Shown here one piece after another: positions 42,816 through 53,619 of a DNA stretch of 64,000 nucleotides. A program made the position numbers and the translations under genes. This DNA comes from Cladosporium sp. IMV 00045 (taxonomy: Eukaryota > Ascomycota > Dothideomycetes > Cladosporiales > Cladosporiaceae): contig MSJI02000915.1 of assembly GCA_001931905.2 (NCBI GenBank), forward strand, positions 62,001 to 126,000, given 5' to 3'. The stretch's first letter is position 1. Every line of letters begins with the position of its first letter. Below the pieces are notes generated by a model that ran no database searches, was not told where the DNA came from, and saw nothing but the letters and a program-made list of their open reading frames with translations.

Positions 42816-44300
42816 ATGCCCAAGAACAGAAACCACAAAACTCACATCCTCACAATAGCAACCAAACCCACACCCGAGAACCTCTCCCAATGCAACCCTC
42901 AAACCGCCTCTCCCCTCTTCAGCGTCCTCCCTCCGGAAATCCGCAACTACATCTTCTCCATCGCCCTAACGCCCTACGAAGACCTTAGCAACCCCTACCC
43001 GGAAAACGACTTCTGCTACCGACCCGGCCACCGCGCCAAACTCCTCCTCAGCACCGCCCTCCTCCTGACTTGCCGCCGCATCTGGCTCGAAGCGAACCAC
43101 TGGCCCATGGAACAGACCGTTCACACCTTCTGGTACGACGAGAGCCGCCGTCCCCCATGGCAGCAGCAGAGCGCCGTCTCGCGCCTCCACCGCTTGAACC
43201 AAAGCCTCACGCCCACGCAGCAAGCGGCCCTCAAGCACGTGCAAGTTTTCGCGCAGATGTACTGGCTCGAGGGAAACATCCCCCGCTCGTCTCTCCTGGA
43301 CAGCGTGGAGAATCTCTACTGGGACCTGGACACTTTCACCATCACCGTCAGGCATAGCGATTGGTGGTTTTGGGAGAGCGACGAGGCGTTGCGGCTGGAG
43401 GTGGGTTGGGTGAGGGGGTTGTTGGGGTCCAGGAAGGTGCGTGGTGTGCGGGAGGTGAGGCTAGAGTTGGAGACGTTGGAGGGGAAGATGGGCCAGTTGA
43501 GGCCGATTTTGGCGGAGCTGGAGGGTTTGATGGGGGAGGGAGAGAGGTTCGAGTGTGTCTTGCCGCATGAAGAGTGGACTTGGTCGGGGCCGACGGATTT
43601 GGGAGGGGTGGAGCATCGGGTTCATAGGGGGTTCGAGAGGTTGGATTATCGCGTTGTGGTGGTCAAGTGGAGACAATGTCTCCAGCGAAGGACTGGCGAT
43701 GCGGCTGATGGTTTGCGAGTCCAGACGGGAAGGGGAGAGCAGGGCAAGGGTGGCGCGGAAGGAAATCCAAACGATACCAATGCCTCATTCAAGATCGGGA
43801 GAGGAAACTGCCCATTCCCCTCGTCCTCGTCAACTCAACCCACCTCATCTCACCAGAAAACTAATGACCACCACTCCACGCCAAACGGAAACATCACCAC
43901 CACCACCTTCAAGAAACGCACCCGCCCCCTCCGCTCCTGCCGCTACCCCAACGAACACACCCTCCTCACCACCATCCCCTCAACCTTGGGATGGGAAATC
44001 TACCACGACTACCGCCTCCGCCAAGAGCAGTGGCAACTGCTCTCCTCACGACGCAATCGCACGGCAAAGAAAGCCCGCGCTCGGCACGGCCTCCCCCGTC
44101 AGACGTTGTACGGAAACCCCGCCCGGGAGAAGTACAACGAGCAGATGCTGCTGCTGCAGTATCAGAACAAGCGGAGGTTGGAGATTGCAAGGGCGGAGCA
44201 GGTGGAGGCGACGGGGGGCGTCGATGATGGCTGGAAGGGGTGGCGGGATAGGTTCAGGCCGAGCCTCATTCCGAGAGGGGATGAGAGGTTCTTGAGCTAG
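42816..44300 (+). CDS. Fungal protein of unknown function (F-box/DUF7730-like N-terminus)
   Basis: This intronless frame encodes 494 residues from the ATG at 42816. Residues about 35-60 read F-S-V-L-P-P-E-I-R-N-Y-I-F-S-I-A-L, the signature that opens many fungal F-box-like or DUF7730-type proteins (L-P-x-E-I-R-x-x-I). The next about 220 residues continue in the same style: L-L-L-T-C-R-R-I-W-L-E-A, a W-rich patch, then R-x-V-R-E-V-R-L-E-L-E. From about 300 to 390 the sequence is low complexity (Gly/Asn, then Ser/Thr/His). The C-terminus is basic and Arg/Gln-rich. Such proteins are usually lineage-expanded and uncharacterised. A role as an SCF substrate adaptor would be speculation, because no second conserved domain is seen. 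The longer upstream reading lacks an ATG. Confidence 0.78.
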   Translation: MPKNRNHKTHILTIATKPTPENLSQCNPQTASPLFSVLPPEIRNYIFSIALTPYEDLSNPYPENDFCYRPGHRAKLLLSTALLLTCRRIWLEANHWPMEQTVHTFWYDESRRPPWQQQSAVSRLHRLNQSLTPTQQAALKHVQVFAQMYWLEGNIPRSSLLDSVENLYWDLDTFTITVRHSDWWFWESDEALRLEVGWVRGLLGSRKVRGVREVRLELETLEGKMGQLRPILAELEGLMGEGERFECVLPHEEWTWSGPTDLGGVEHRVHRGFERLDYRVVVVKWRQCLQRRTGDAADGLRVQTGRGEQGKGGAEGNPNDTNASFKIGRGNCPFPSSSSTQPTSSHQKTNDHHSTPNGNITTTTFKKRTRPLRSCRYPNEHTLLTTIPSTLGWEIYHDYRLRQEQWQLLSSRRNRTAKKARARHGLPRQTLYGNPAREKYNEQMLLLQYQNKRRLEIARAEQVEATGGVDDGWKGWRDRFRPSLIPRGDERFLS

Positions 44301-44918
44301 CGTACGGAGACTTTATGGGCACCAACCCACTGTGGGCGGTTTGGATGGTGGGGTGGGGGAGGGAGGGTAATATGCTTGACCAGAGAAGTACAAGGAGCAG
44401 AACAAATGAAACAAAGACTTTGAGAAAGAGTGCGTTACAAGTCAGGTCGTGTGTCTGCCATGTCTGGTATGGAAGTGTTTGGTGTACTGTAGAACTTCTT
44501 CCCTTTATATCATGGTGTAAACCTCCTGCTTCATCTTGCCATGAACGCAAGAACGCAAGAAGGAATTTATATTTATACACGAGATTGTCTTTATATGCGT
44601 TCATCTCCCGAAACAAGTGTATGTCATCGCATATTTAATTGAGATCTCTGGCCAACCACGAGATCCCTCGAGGAAAACTGGCTCTCTGCATGTGCCTCTC
44701 AGCGGGGTCGTGGAGATTTCTCTGCGAATGGCGATAGGTCTGAATCTCTTGGGTAATCGTCTCGCGAGTTCCCATAGAAAAGCGATCGGCTCTCTGGGAA
44801 AGGGGCTCTAGGCATTCGGAGGAGGCCGGCATCGTCAACGCGGAGAGAGGCGATGTCGAACAGCAGTTCATATCGAGCCTGAGCAGACCAAGACTTCTCA
44901 CACTTGCCCACGCCTCGC
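44301..44918. other. Intergenic, convergent 3' ends
   Basis: This 618-bp gap separates two genes transcribed toward each other. No gene or RNA is seen. Confidence 0.5.
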
Positions 44919-47417
44919 TTACGCAGCAAGCTCCTTACCAACCCACTTCTCCAGCCCGCCTTGCGCAATGATATCCTGCACATTCGGGGGCAATTCGCCG
45001 ACACTCTGCTTCCACTCGTCGCCGCTCTCGCCCTCCTTGATGATGACCTGGCTGCGACGCACGTCCCAAGTGAAAGTCCAACCCGTGCGAACGGTGAGGT
45101 TGTTCTTCGGCTTGGCCTGGGGCGCGGGCGGGGGCGAGTCGAGGGATTGGCTGTTCTGGCTAGGCTCGGTGATGGGGGCTTTGCCGGCCTGGCCGGTGGC
45201 GGAAGCGGTGTTGTTCTCGGGAGAGAAGGAGGCGCGCAGACGTTCGATCAGCTTGGGGACTTCGACGCCCATGAGAGCGTTGTTGATGCTGTTGCGCGAG
45301 AAGATGTTGCCGAAGGAGCCGGAGACGACGAGAGGGATGCCCTTGGCCAGGATGGCGGTGGCGGCCTGCTCGCGCGAGCTGCCGCAGCCGAAGTTGAATC
45401 CGGAAACAAGGATGTCACCCGGCTTTGCGATCTTGGCGAACTCGGTGTCGTAGTTCTCCATGGTCACTGAGGCCATCTTGGCAGGGTCGGAGGAGAAGGC
45501 GTCATCGTAGGTGTATTTGCCGGGGTAGATGGCGTCGGTGTTAACGTTGTCGGCGTTGCACCAGACGATCTCACCGGTGACCTTTTCGGGGAAGCCAGGG
45601 AGGATCTCGGTCAGACCGCCCTCCGCCTTCTCCTCGGCGGGTGCGGCACTCTCGGCGATGGGCTCGCCAGCGAGGTTCTGCTCGCCCTCGACGATGGCCG
45701 CTTCGGCGTCCTTGATGAGCTTGTCCAAAGCGTCCTCGATGGAGAAGCTGGTGTAGCCTCCCTCGCCACGCATTACACCCTCCCAGCCCTCGGGCTTCTG
45801 GTACTTGCCTGGGCCAGCGATCTTACCCTTGAGAGCGCTAGCGGCGACGACCTCAGGGGAAGAGAGGTAGGCCTTGGCGTCGGTGCTGCCCATGCGGCCC
45901 TTGAAGTTACGGTTGGAGGCGGAGATACCGACCTCACCAGGCTCGAGAAGACCAGTACCAAGTCCAATGCAGGGACCGCAGCCAGAAGGAAGCTCCTGGG
46001 CACCAGCCTCGATCAAGGCTTGCCAGTCACCCTGCTCCATAGCAGCCTGCTGCTCGGGAAGAGAGGCGGCGGCGATGTAGAAGTTCACACCAGGAGCAAT
46101 CTTTGGGATCTGGCCACCGTTCTCCTTGGCGGCATCCTTAAAAACCTTAGCAGCGGCCGCAATGTCGCTCCTTCTGCTGTTGGTGCAAGATACGAGATAA
46201 GCCTTGTTGACGGGGATGTTCTGTTCCTCGAGCTCGTTGAGAGGCGTGGCGACCTTGACGCTGTTGGGGCCAGAGACGTAGGGAGTCAGAGTGGACAGGT
46301 CGAGGTACAACTCCTTGGCGTAAGAAGCGTTCTTGTCAGCGGAGAGTGGGTTTCCGAGAAGCTCGTCGAGACGCTCGTGGGTGAAGCGAGTGTTGGTAGG
46401 GCTGGCGGTCTCGGAAGTAGGTTTGCCGTACAGAGATGCCTCGGTAGCCTTGGATCGCAACCAGCCCTTGAGAACGTCGTCAATGGGAAAGAGACCGCTG
46501 AGAGCACCCCATTCGGTGGTCATGTTGGCAATGGCAAGACGGTCGTCCACGGGGAGAGTCTTCATGGTATCTTCAGTTCCAGTAAACTCAATGGCGTGGT
46601 TGAGGACCTCGTCGTTGTTGAAGAGACCGCAAAGTGCAACAATGACATCCTTGCCAGTCACTCCCTCAGGCAAGACCCCAGTGAAGGTGACCTTCGCGGT
46701 AGGCGGGATCTGCCACCAGGTTCTGCCAGTAGCCCAGATACTGGCAGCATCCGTGCGCACAACAGGAGTGCCCAAGCATCCAACACCACCGTACATGTTG
46801 GTGTGACTGTCACTTGCGACGGCAAGCGTTCCCGGCCATGCGTATCCCTCCTCAACCATGATCTGATGTCCAATACCCCGGCCCGCAGGGTAGAAGTCGA
46901 CGCCTTGCTTCTCCGCGAAGCCCTCGATCTGGGCGTACTTCTTCAAGTTCTTCTCGGTCTTATTTTGCACATCGTGGTCCAGAGTCATGACAATTTGCTT
47001 GGGGTTGTGGATGTTCTCGGCGCCAATGGACATGAACTTGGTCGCAACAGGCCATGAGTTGTCGTGGGTCATGCAGTGGTGGGGTGAGAGTGTGACATAG
47101 TCGCCAGACCTGACGACCTTTCCTTCTGCGAGACCCAGGCTGTAGCGCTGGACGATTTTCTCGGTGAGGGTTTGAGGAGTAGCCGGGACAGCAGGATTGT
47201 TCAGGAGATTGGGAGACGCGTTCTCGAGCAGGCTAGGGAAGGCATGGACTTCCTCTGCCTGGTACAATGCGCGGGTCGTGGAAAGGTATCGAGGGCTATG
47301 TTGGAGGGTTGAGGGTGTTCGGAGACATCTTTGCGCGGCGATGGAGGACTGAGGTCGTGAGAGAGGAGCGAATCTGGCGAGCCTCTGCAGGCTTCTGGTA
47401 GCACGGAGAGAGGCCAT
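44919..47417 (-). CDS. LYS4: Homoaconitase, mitochondrial (lysine biosynthesis)
   Basis: Lys4 isomerises homocitrate/homoaconitate to homoisocitrate in the alpha-aminoadipate pathway of the mitochondrial matrix. The single exon encodes 832 residues. Residues 1-50 are Arg/Ser/Ala-rich with almost no acids, ending R-Y-L-S-T-T-R-A, a normal mitochondrial presequence. The aconitase domain has [18 protein letters not shown] and the 4Fe-4S cysteines in [10 protein letters not shown] and [10 protein letters not shown]. The swivel domain carries [11 protein letters not shown] and [10 protein letters not shown]. The N-T-D-A-I-Y-P-G-K motif and overall pattern fit homoaconitase rather than aconitase. 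An about 40-residue Ser/Pro/Asn-rich insert sits late in the swivel domain (about 730-770). It is divergent from SER1, with a shared Gcn4/CpcA-type site. Confidence 0.95.
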   Translation of the reverse strand: MASLRATRSLQRLARFAPLSRPQSSIAAQRCLRTPSTLQHSPRYLSTTRALYQAEEVHAFPSLLENASPNLLNNPAVPATPQTLTEKIVQRYSLGLAEGKVVRSGDYVTLSPHHCMTHDNSWPVATKFMSIGAENIHNPKQIVMTLDHDVQNKTEKNLKKYAQIEGFAEKQGVDFYPAGRGIGHQIMVEEGYAWPGTLAVASDSHTNMYGGVGCLGTPVVRTDAASIWATGRTWWQIPPTAKVTFTGVLPEGVTGKDVIVALCGLFNNDEVLNHAIEFTGTEDTMKTLPVDDRLAIANMTTEWGALSGLFPIDDVLKGWLRSKATEASLYGKPTSETASPTNTRFTHERLDELLGNPLSADKNASYAKELYLDLSTLTPYVSGPNSVKVATPLNELEEQNIPVNKAYLVSCTNSRRSDIAAAAKVFKDAAKENGGQIPKIAPGVNFYIAAASLPEQQAAMEQGDWQALIEAGAQELPSGCGPCIGLGTGLLEPGEVGISASNRNFKGRMGSTDAKAYLSSPEVVAASALKGKIAGPGKYQKPEGWEGVMRGEGGYTSFSIEDALDKLIKDAEAAIVEGEQNLAGEPIAESAAPAEEKAEGGLTEILPGFPEKVTGEIVWCNADNVNTDAIYPGKYTYDDAFSSDPAKMASVTMENYDTEFAKIAKPGDILVSGFNFGCGSSREQAATAILAKGIPLVVSGSFGNIFSRNSINNALMGVEVPKLIERLRASFSPENNTASATGQAGKAPITEPSQNSQSLDSPPPAPQAKPKNNLTVRTGWTFTWDVRRSQVIIKEGESGDEWKQSVGELPPNVQDIIAQGGLEKWVGKELAA

Positions 47418-47635
47418 GGCTGGGTGTATGTGAGGCCGTATTTGACAGAAGATGCTCTATGCGATCATGCACGTATTGGAAGAAAGTGAGATATGTAGGA
47501 ATGTAGATTAGGGAGAATGCAGACGATCGGCGGCCAATGACGGGAAAGGGAAAAAAGCTGAGATGTGTAAGTGAATTAATCCATGGCCGGCGTCGGGCGA
47601 AGTGAAGCAAGACGAGAATCTGGGGAAGACCCGGC

Positions 47636-47642
47636 TGACTCG
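47636..47642 (+). promoter_or_regulatory. Near-match to Gcn4/CpcA site (TGACTCG)
   Basis: This heptamer differs from TGACTCA in the last base. It lies mid-way between the LYS4 and SER1 starts and could be a second, weaker bZIP site. Evidence is positional only. Confidence 0.35.
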
Positions 47643-47739
47643 AGACGGCCTGCCGATATCGCTGCCTGACTGAACTGAGTTCTGCCTGAATGCCTTGATC
47701 AATTGCCCCTCCAAAGTCAAGTTCGACCCCTCTACCGAT

Positions 47740-47746
47740 TGACTCA
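47740..47746 (+). promoter_or_regulatory. Gcn4/CpcA (cross-pathway control) site TGACTCA
   Basis: A perfect TGACTCA lies 97 bp upstream of the SER1 ATG and about 320 bp upstream of the LYS4 ATG. The bZIP factor Gcn4 (CpcA/Cpc1 in filamentous fungi) binds this element and induces amino-acid biosynthesis genes on starvation. Both flanking genes are in that class, which supports function. Confidence 0.7.
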
Positions 47747-47842
47747 GAAAACCAGTCAGAGAAATATCAAAATATTCATATATCTACTTGCATCTGGTCC
47801 TGGGACAAAGACACATAGCTCGGATATAATCAAAACAAAATC

Positions 47843-49087
47843 ATGCCAGCAAGAGGAGACGTCCACTACTTCGGCGCCGGCCCCGCGCCCTTGCCCACAG
47901 CGGTCCTGGAAGAGGCCTCCAAGGTGCTCCTCAACTACAACAACTCTGGCATTGGCATCACAGAAATCTCCCACCGCTCCGCCGACGCCAACGCTATCCT
48001 CGCCCACGCCCAATCTGGTCTTAGACAGCTGCTGGACATCCCCGAGTCTGACGGGCCCGATGGCTACCAGATCCTCTTCCTGCAGGGTGGCGGCAGCGGC
48101 GAGTTCAGTGCTGTCGTCTACCACATGGTCTCCATCTGGCTGGCGAGGAAGGCCGCAGAAGTCGGCAACGACGAGGCCAAGCTGCGCGAGGAGGTCGCCA
48201 AACTGAAGCTCGACTACCTCGTCACGGGCTCCTGGTCGCTCAAGGCCTCGCAAGAAGCCGCCCGCCTTGCCGGTCCAGAGCACGTCAACATCGTGACCGA
48301 CTCTCGTAAGCACAACGAGGGCAAATTCGGCACCATCGCCTCCGCAGACACTTTCACACCCACAGCCGATGCCGACGCCACCGCTCTAACCTACTATTGC
48401 GACAACGAGACCGTAGACGGCGTGGAATTCCCCTCAGCCCCCTCCGGCGCCAATCTCGTCGCAGACATGAGCTCGAACTTCCTGTCCCGCCCCGTCGACG
48501 TACGCAAACACGCAGCCATCTTCGGCGGCGCGCAGAAGAACATCGGCACGACAGGAATCACCATCGCCATCGTCTCCAACCGCATCCTGCCGCCCCACAC
48601 GCCCATGGCGGACCCCGTGCTTCTGCGCAAGCTGGGCCTGCCCATCGGTCCTGTCGTGTTGGACTGGCCGACGATCGCGAAGAACAACAGCCTGTACAAC
48701 ACGCTGCCCATCTTCGACGTGTGGATCGCGGGGCAAGTGATGCAGAAGCTCATTGACGCCTCTGGCGGCGAACGCATCGCCACGCAGCAGCGCGAAGCCG
48801 ACCAGAAAGCCGCGACTCTCTACGCCGAGCTGGACGCCAGCGATGCCTACACCGTCGTGCCGCACAAGAGCGTGCGCAGCAGGATGAACCTGTGCTTCCG
48901 CGTGAAAGGCGGCGACGCGGAGGCTGAGAAGGCGTTCCTCAAGGGCGCTGAGGGCAGGGGTTTGACGGGTCTCAAGGGCCATCGTAGCGTGGGCGGCATC
49001 AGGTGTAGCAATTACAACGCGGTGCCTGTGGAGGCTGTGCAGAAGCTGGCGGTGTATTTGAGGGAGTTTGCTGAGGGCAAGATCTGA
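47843..49087 (+). CDS. SER1: Phosphoserine aminotransferase
   Basis: Ser1/SerC converts 3-phosphohydroxypyruvate and glutamate to phosphoserine and 2-oxoglutarate in cytosolic serine synthesis. The intronless frame gives 414 residues. The N-terminus Y-F-G-A-G-P-A-P-L-P is the family start, followed by I-S-H-R-S and the cofactor-phosphate segment L-F-L-Q-G-G-G-S-G-E-F. The PLP lysine is in F-G-G-A-Q-K-N-I-G, preceded by V-A-D-M-S-S-N-F-L-S-R-P. The C-terminus has S-R-M-N-L-C-F-R and G-H-R-S-V-G-G-I-R-C-S-N-Y-N-A, both diagnostic. Length is slightly above the usual 390-400. It uses glutamate, the product of the nearby GLT1, which links these genes metabolically, though the neighbourhood need not be functional. 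Confidence 0.96.
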   Translation: MPARGDVHYFGAGPAPLPTAVLEEASKVLLNYNNSGIGITEISHRSADANAILAHAQSGLRQLLDIPESDGPDGYQILFLQGGGSGEFSAVVYHMVSIWLARKAAEVGNDEAKLREEVAKLKLDYLVTGSWSLKASQEAARLAGPEHVNIVTDSRKHNEGKFGTIASADTFTPTADADATALTYYCDNETVDGVEFPSAPSGANLVADMSSNFLSRPVDVRKHAAIFGGAQKNIGTTGITIAIVSNRILPPHTPMADPVLLRKLGLPIGPVVLDWPTIAKNNSLYNTLPIFDVWIAGQVMQKLIDASGGERIATQQREADQKAATLYAELDASDAYTVVPHKSVRSRMNLCFRVKGGDAEAEKAFLKGAEGRGLTGLKGHRSVGGIRCSNYNAVPVEAVQKLAVYLREFAEGKI

Positions 49088-49726
49088 GATGTTGTGAGGG
49101 TATCACCTGGCACTGGTCGCTGTGTTATCCTTTCCCTTTTGTTTTTGTCTTTTGGCGATTCAGCGGCTCATGGAAAAAAGTGTCCCTACGTGGATTCTGT
49201 GGTGGACTTTGGAAAATACACCGAAACAAAGATATGAGATAAAAGTTGTACGAAAATTTCTCTGATTCGATCTTAACTCTCTTCACCATTCATGTCTCGC
49301 CACAACAGCAGCCGCCAAAGGAGGCAGGTCTCAGAAAATTTCCATGGAACCCTGCCTGACTCTTCCCAAATCCGCGCTACTACAGTCGAGCGATTTTCCC
49401 GTCACTCGCGTCTTCGATGTGTAAGCGGGGCAGCACCATGCTTTTTCGTGCTCCGTTCGTCGTCTTCTTCGCCTGTATCGTTAATGCTGTGCTGTGGAAT
49501 CGAGTCGGAATGTTCCGCCGCGCTACGAGTTTCGAAAGTGCCGTTTCAGGCGACGAGCGTGTTGATTTCGTAGTCGTCGGCCTCCTGAGGGAAAGAGGTT
49601 GCTTGTTGGTAGATGGTTACGGCCAAGTACCGTATCCGACTGAGCTCGTCACCGAGGCCAGCAACAATATCATGAAAAACCCAGTCGCCATCCTGCCATC
49701 TGATCAAAGCAGAACGTCGTAGACTT
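49088..49726. other. Intergenic, convergent 3' ends
   Basis: This 639-bp gap lies between SER1 and CWC21. A 101-residue plus-strand frame (49417-49722) has one hydrophobic stretch but no family features, and I do not call it. Confidence 0.5.
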
Positions 49727-50497
49727 TCAGCGGCTGTAACTCCTGCTCCTGCTCCTGCTTCTGCTCCTGCTTCTGCTGAGACTCCTGCTCAGACTCCTAC
49801 TCCTGCTCCTGCTCAAGCTTCGACTCTCACTCCTCTCTCTCCTTTCCTCCCTCCTCTCATCCCTCCCTCTCTCAACGCCCCTCTCCTTCTCCACGCCAAC
49901 CTTCTCTCTCTCCTTCTCCTTCTCCGCAACCCTCTCCTCCTGCCTCCTCCAATGACTGCCCTCCTCATAATCCTTCCTAATGCCCAACGCGCGCCTTAGC
50001 TTCTCGCTCTCTTCGATCTTCGCCTTAGCCAGCTCGTGCACTTGATGGCTCTTGAATCTCTTCGTGTTCGGGCCCCCAACACCGCTACCGCCGCTGCGCG
50101 CCTGCTCCGCTTCGAGTTTCTTGCGCAGGGAGTCGCATTGGTCGTCGATTGCGTCTTCGTCGAGTCTGTGAATTTACGTTAGCTTAGCTGTCCGATTCTG
50201 CGAAAACCGCATTCTCACATAACGAAAAGACTCAGAAGCTCAAGAAAGCAAGAAAAAAGGAACTCACCCCTCCTCCTCCAACTTATCCCTCAGTTCAAAA
50301 ACCTTCACCTCAATCTCCCTCTTACGCTCATGCTCCAGAATCTCCCTATCCGGCTGGCGCTGGCGGTGCTTGAGGTCTTCCACCGCGCTCGGGGCAGGGT
50401 AGGGCGCGTCGCGGGGTTTGAGGTGTGAGAGGTTGCGTTGTACATAGCCTGATGTGCCGGAGCCGCGCGGCGTGGAGAGGCCGACGTTGGAGGACAT
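49727..50497 (-). CDS. CWC21: Pre-mRNA-splicing factor Cwc21 (SRRM2-like N-terminus)
   Basis: Cwc21 binds Prp8 and Snu114 in the activated spliceosome and is the fungal relative of human SRm300/SRRM2. Exons 50497-50268 and 50165-49727 (102-nt intron) give 222 residues. The first 22 residues (S-S-N-V-G-L-S-T-P-R-G-S-G-T-S-G-Y-V-Q-R-N) are nearly invariant in the family. The cwf21 helix domain follows in the middle: H-E-R-K-R-E-I-E-V-K-V-F-E-L-R-D-K-L-E-E-E-G, then L-D-E-D-A-I-D-D-Q-C-D. A stretch of Glu/Arg/Lys repeats leads into a pure Arg-Ser tail of about 30 residues at the end. Yeast Cwc21 (135 residues) lacks a long RS tail, while SRRM2 has a huge one, so this protein is intermediate. Confidence 0.93.
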
Positions 50498-51227
50498 TGT
50501 CGTTGGTGGTTTTGCTGGTTGGGTGGAGATGGGGAGGAGAGATGAGATGTGGTAGCGGTGATGTTGATGCGACAGGGAAGTCCGGCGGTGGCTTCCCCGC
50601 TTGGTGTTGTTGCATGTGAAAGTCTACAGCGCTCTCTTGCTGCGTTCCATGAACTTCAACGCCCTTTATGTCTGCGGAGCATCGTTGACTGGAGAATTAA
50701 TCTGATGAGAGGTCGTGATAATTGACAAGAATAAGGTCAGCACGAACGCAGAAAGATCACCTCGCGTTCCTTGAGTCCGCAACATATCACTCGCTATGCC
50801 TCCAATCGATCCTCCTCACGTAGTCTGTGTCTGACAAAGCTAATAAGACAAGGATACAGTATACACAGGCCAACAGAGGCAATCAGACTGGCCAACAGGC
50901 AACGAACGTTCGCTGAAATCGACAAGCTCACGCGTCGAAAGCTGACGGTACACGCGAACAGATCTCGCAAGAACAAAAGCATCATGCCAGGAGAAGGCAA
51001 CAGTTTTGAGCAGTGATGATTGGTAAATCAGTACAAGATTGCCAAAAGAACTTGATGGTATCTACGCTCAAAAGAAGAAACCACGACACAAGCCCCGTAC
51101 AACGCCCTTTTCATAACAACCTCTTCACTTACGCGTTCGACAGCACGTCGCAAGCCATCTATTAGTGCGAGCCTGGACCCATCATCACCAAAAAGAACAA
51201 AACCCAACCCAAAGGACACACACAAAC
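50498..51227. other. Intergenic
   Basis: This 730-bp stretch holds the CWC21 promoter and the 3' flank of the DUF3455 gene. No gene is seen. Confidence 0.5.
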
Positions 51228-52078
51228 CTACGAAAACAACCAATACTCAGCCGCATACGGCACCTGAAACTCTGCCCCCATTCCCTGACAGCTCTTCGGC
51301 GGCTGACCACCAGCAGTGTTCAGTCGATAAACCTCCTGAAAAGCCTGGCCCGACCCCTCCGTCTTCGCGTCCAACCTCAACCACGCCACCGACCCGTCGC
51401 CCTGCCCGTAAGGTCCCGCGACAGCACTATCCGGCGCGGGCGTGGCGTCGCCCTTCTTAAACGCTCCGTAACCGTAAGCATGCGCGCCCGTGTCGAGGTC
51501 GAAGAAAGGCGTCGTGTTGTCTGTGAAATAATGGTGGCCTGACATGCCGGTGTAGAAGGGGGAGGCGGTGTCGTGTTCTTGTTGCGAGGAGGGGATGGGC
51601 AGGTCTAGTGCGATGGGGCAGATTCGCGCCAGCAGTTCCGGCATGTCGGCGGCCAGGCAGGAGACGTTGAAGAGGGTGGCGACGGCGCCGGCGGGGACGG
51701 GCACGGCGGTGCTGTTGGATGTGTCGCAGGTGTAGTTCTGGTTGCCGCGCCCGATTGCTACGTGGGAGAGGACGCGGCCGGAGGTGGGGGGTGGGAGGGG
51801 AACGGGTGCTGGGTTTCTTGTTAGTGGTGGTGTTCGATTGCTTTGATGGATGGGGAGGAAGGCTGGCACACACCTGCTGGCATGACGGCGTTTCTCAAGT
51901 CGCAGGATCCACGGTTGGAGTCGCGTCCGCGGTGCCATCGTCTGCTGAAATCGGCGTATGGGGAATCGCCGGAGCGGTCTTGCCATTGGCCGTGTGAGTC
52001 GCCATCGGAGTTGTGATGCCAAGTGGGAGCTGCTAAAGCAGCAGTGGCTAGGAGGAGTGCCGTGAATAGTAGCTTCAT
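51228..52078 (-). CDS. Secreted DUF3455-family protein
   Basis: Exons 52078-51874 and 51808-51228 (65-nt intron) give 261 residues. A signal peptide is clear at residues 1-18 (K-L-L-F-T-A-L-L-L-A-T-A-A-L-A, cleavage before A-P-T). A Asp/His/Arg-rich propeptide-like stretch follows to about 60. The DUF3455 domain starts at P-P-P-T-S-G-R-V-L-S-H-V-A-I-G-R-G and includes N-Y-T-C-D-T-S-N-S-T, L-F-N-V-S-C-L-A, G-H-H-Y-F-T, T-P-F-F-D-L-D-T, G-A-V-type W-L-R-L-D-A-K, and the closing Y-R-L-N-T-A-G-G-Q-P-P-K-S-C, then Y-A-A-E-Y-W-L-F. The family occurs in fungal secretomes and its function is unknown. The cysteines in C-D-T and V-S-C may pair. The 3' splice site was chosen at CCCAG because an earlier AAG would break the frame. 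Confidence 0.9.
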
Positions 52079-53619
52079 GGCGTTAAAGCTTGTTGGAAGA
52101 CTTGACGATATTGTTATCGTGATATTCCGTCGTATCGAGTGGTGATCGAAATAAACACCCACTCTGTCTCTCTATGAAGACTAACAAAGACAGATGTCAA
52201 AACAGCGAGGTAATGGAAGAAGACAACAGACGAGAAAGAAGAGTCAGAGAATGGAAGAGGAAGAGCAAGATGACAGAATGAGGACTCAAAGGGAGGCGCT
52301 CAAGTGCATTTGCAGCATCAAGCGCCGTGGTGGTTTGAGGGTTTCTATATACATACGCATGGCTGAGACCTGTACGACGACGGGAGCGATGCAAGCTTGC
52401 CGTCCCTGGGCGCGTAGAGTCTGCGTGAAGTCTGAGGTGTGAGCAGAAAGCATACCTAAACAATAAGTAGCCATCAATTTTTCTGTGTACAAGTAATGTC
52501 AAGGCTGGGGTGCATTGAACGGGCGGTTACGCGCAGAGGATTTGGTTGGTAGACGGACAACGACTGACCCAGTGGCCGGCGTTCAGGGCGTTTCGCTCGG
52601 CTCGGGGTGGAAAGGCTTGTTTGCGATAAATCTATGAATACCAAATTTCGGATGCTAATCGATCTACGTCTAGCGGGTAATTCAACGAATCACTATGTTC
52701 TATAGAATAGCTCAAAAGGTGTGTTGTTCAGGCTATCGAATTCTCAAATGGACTTAGCCATCAATCCAGCCTGAACATCTACAGGTACCCAACATAAACT
52801 CTACACGATCAATCTTCGACCACCTTTCTGAAAGAATACAATAAACACCAAGAGCTTTACAAAGCCCTCACGGTACAAAACAAACGCAAGCTACCAAACC
52901 AACCTCCAAACCCAGCCCCGTCCAAAGCCCCACCCACCCAGCGCTTAAACCCATCCAACGACTGGCTGAGAACGCTTCCACGACCACAACCCCGACATAC
53001 AGACAAACAAAAACCGCGGCGCTTCCTGCCGCCAGCCGCCCTCGCTAACCAAGGCCCGTATCGAAGGAACCGCTGGCTTGGTATGACTTGCATACGCTCT
53101 TGTCCAATTGGACTGCAGTAGAGCCAATGTAGCCGGCAAGAAGCTGGCGAGGACTTGGTAAGCCGCACGTAAGTAGCCGCTTGGGCTGGCGGTCTTGATC
53201 GCGTGAGGTTGCAATCCCTCTTGCCTCTTGCTTGGGAGGCTGGCATGTGAAAATCTGTCTTCATCGTTTTGTCTGAATTGACGATAGGTGGCTGAGAGGT
53301 GTATCAATCTGAGGTTTTGAGGTATCGAAGTACATGTAGCTCAGGTGGCAAACCTCTGATGACGGTCAAATCGTGTGTTTGTCAAAGCTGCGTTTCTGAG
53401 CGGCGCTTGAGCTGCTACCAAGTACCTATACCTACATGTATACGTTTTGACATTGACAATCTTGGAGACAATGTAGCAAGAAAGCAGCACATGTCATTGA
53501 GACGTGACCATTCGATTCAGCTGGGACGATGCAGCGAGATTTCCACACCAATGAGCATGTGGCAAAAGTCTGGTACCATTCATAAACATTTTATTCCCAA
53601 TCCTACAGAGAGCCCATTT
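52079..53619. other. Gene-free stretch
   Basis: About 1.5 kb lie between the DUF3455 gene and COY1. Frames are short and overlapping. The DUF3455 promoter and COY1 3' flank should be here. Nothing else is supported. Confidence 0.5.

Noticed and set aside
49727..49850. CTCCTG-type short repeats that could be a microsatellite
   Set aside because: They are the reverse complement of the Arg-Ser codons of CWC21 and are explained as coding sequence.
50166..50267. CWC21 intron (102 nt) as a second stwintron
   Set aside because: A single GTGAGT...CACAG excision restores the frame perfectly, so no nested intron is required.
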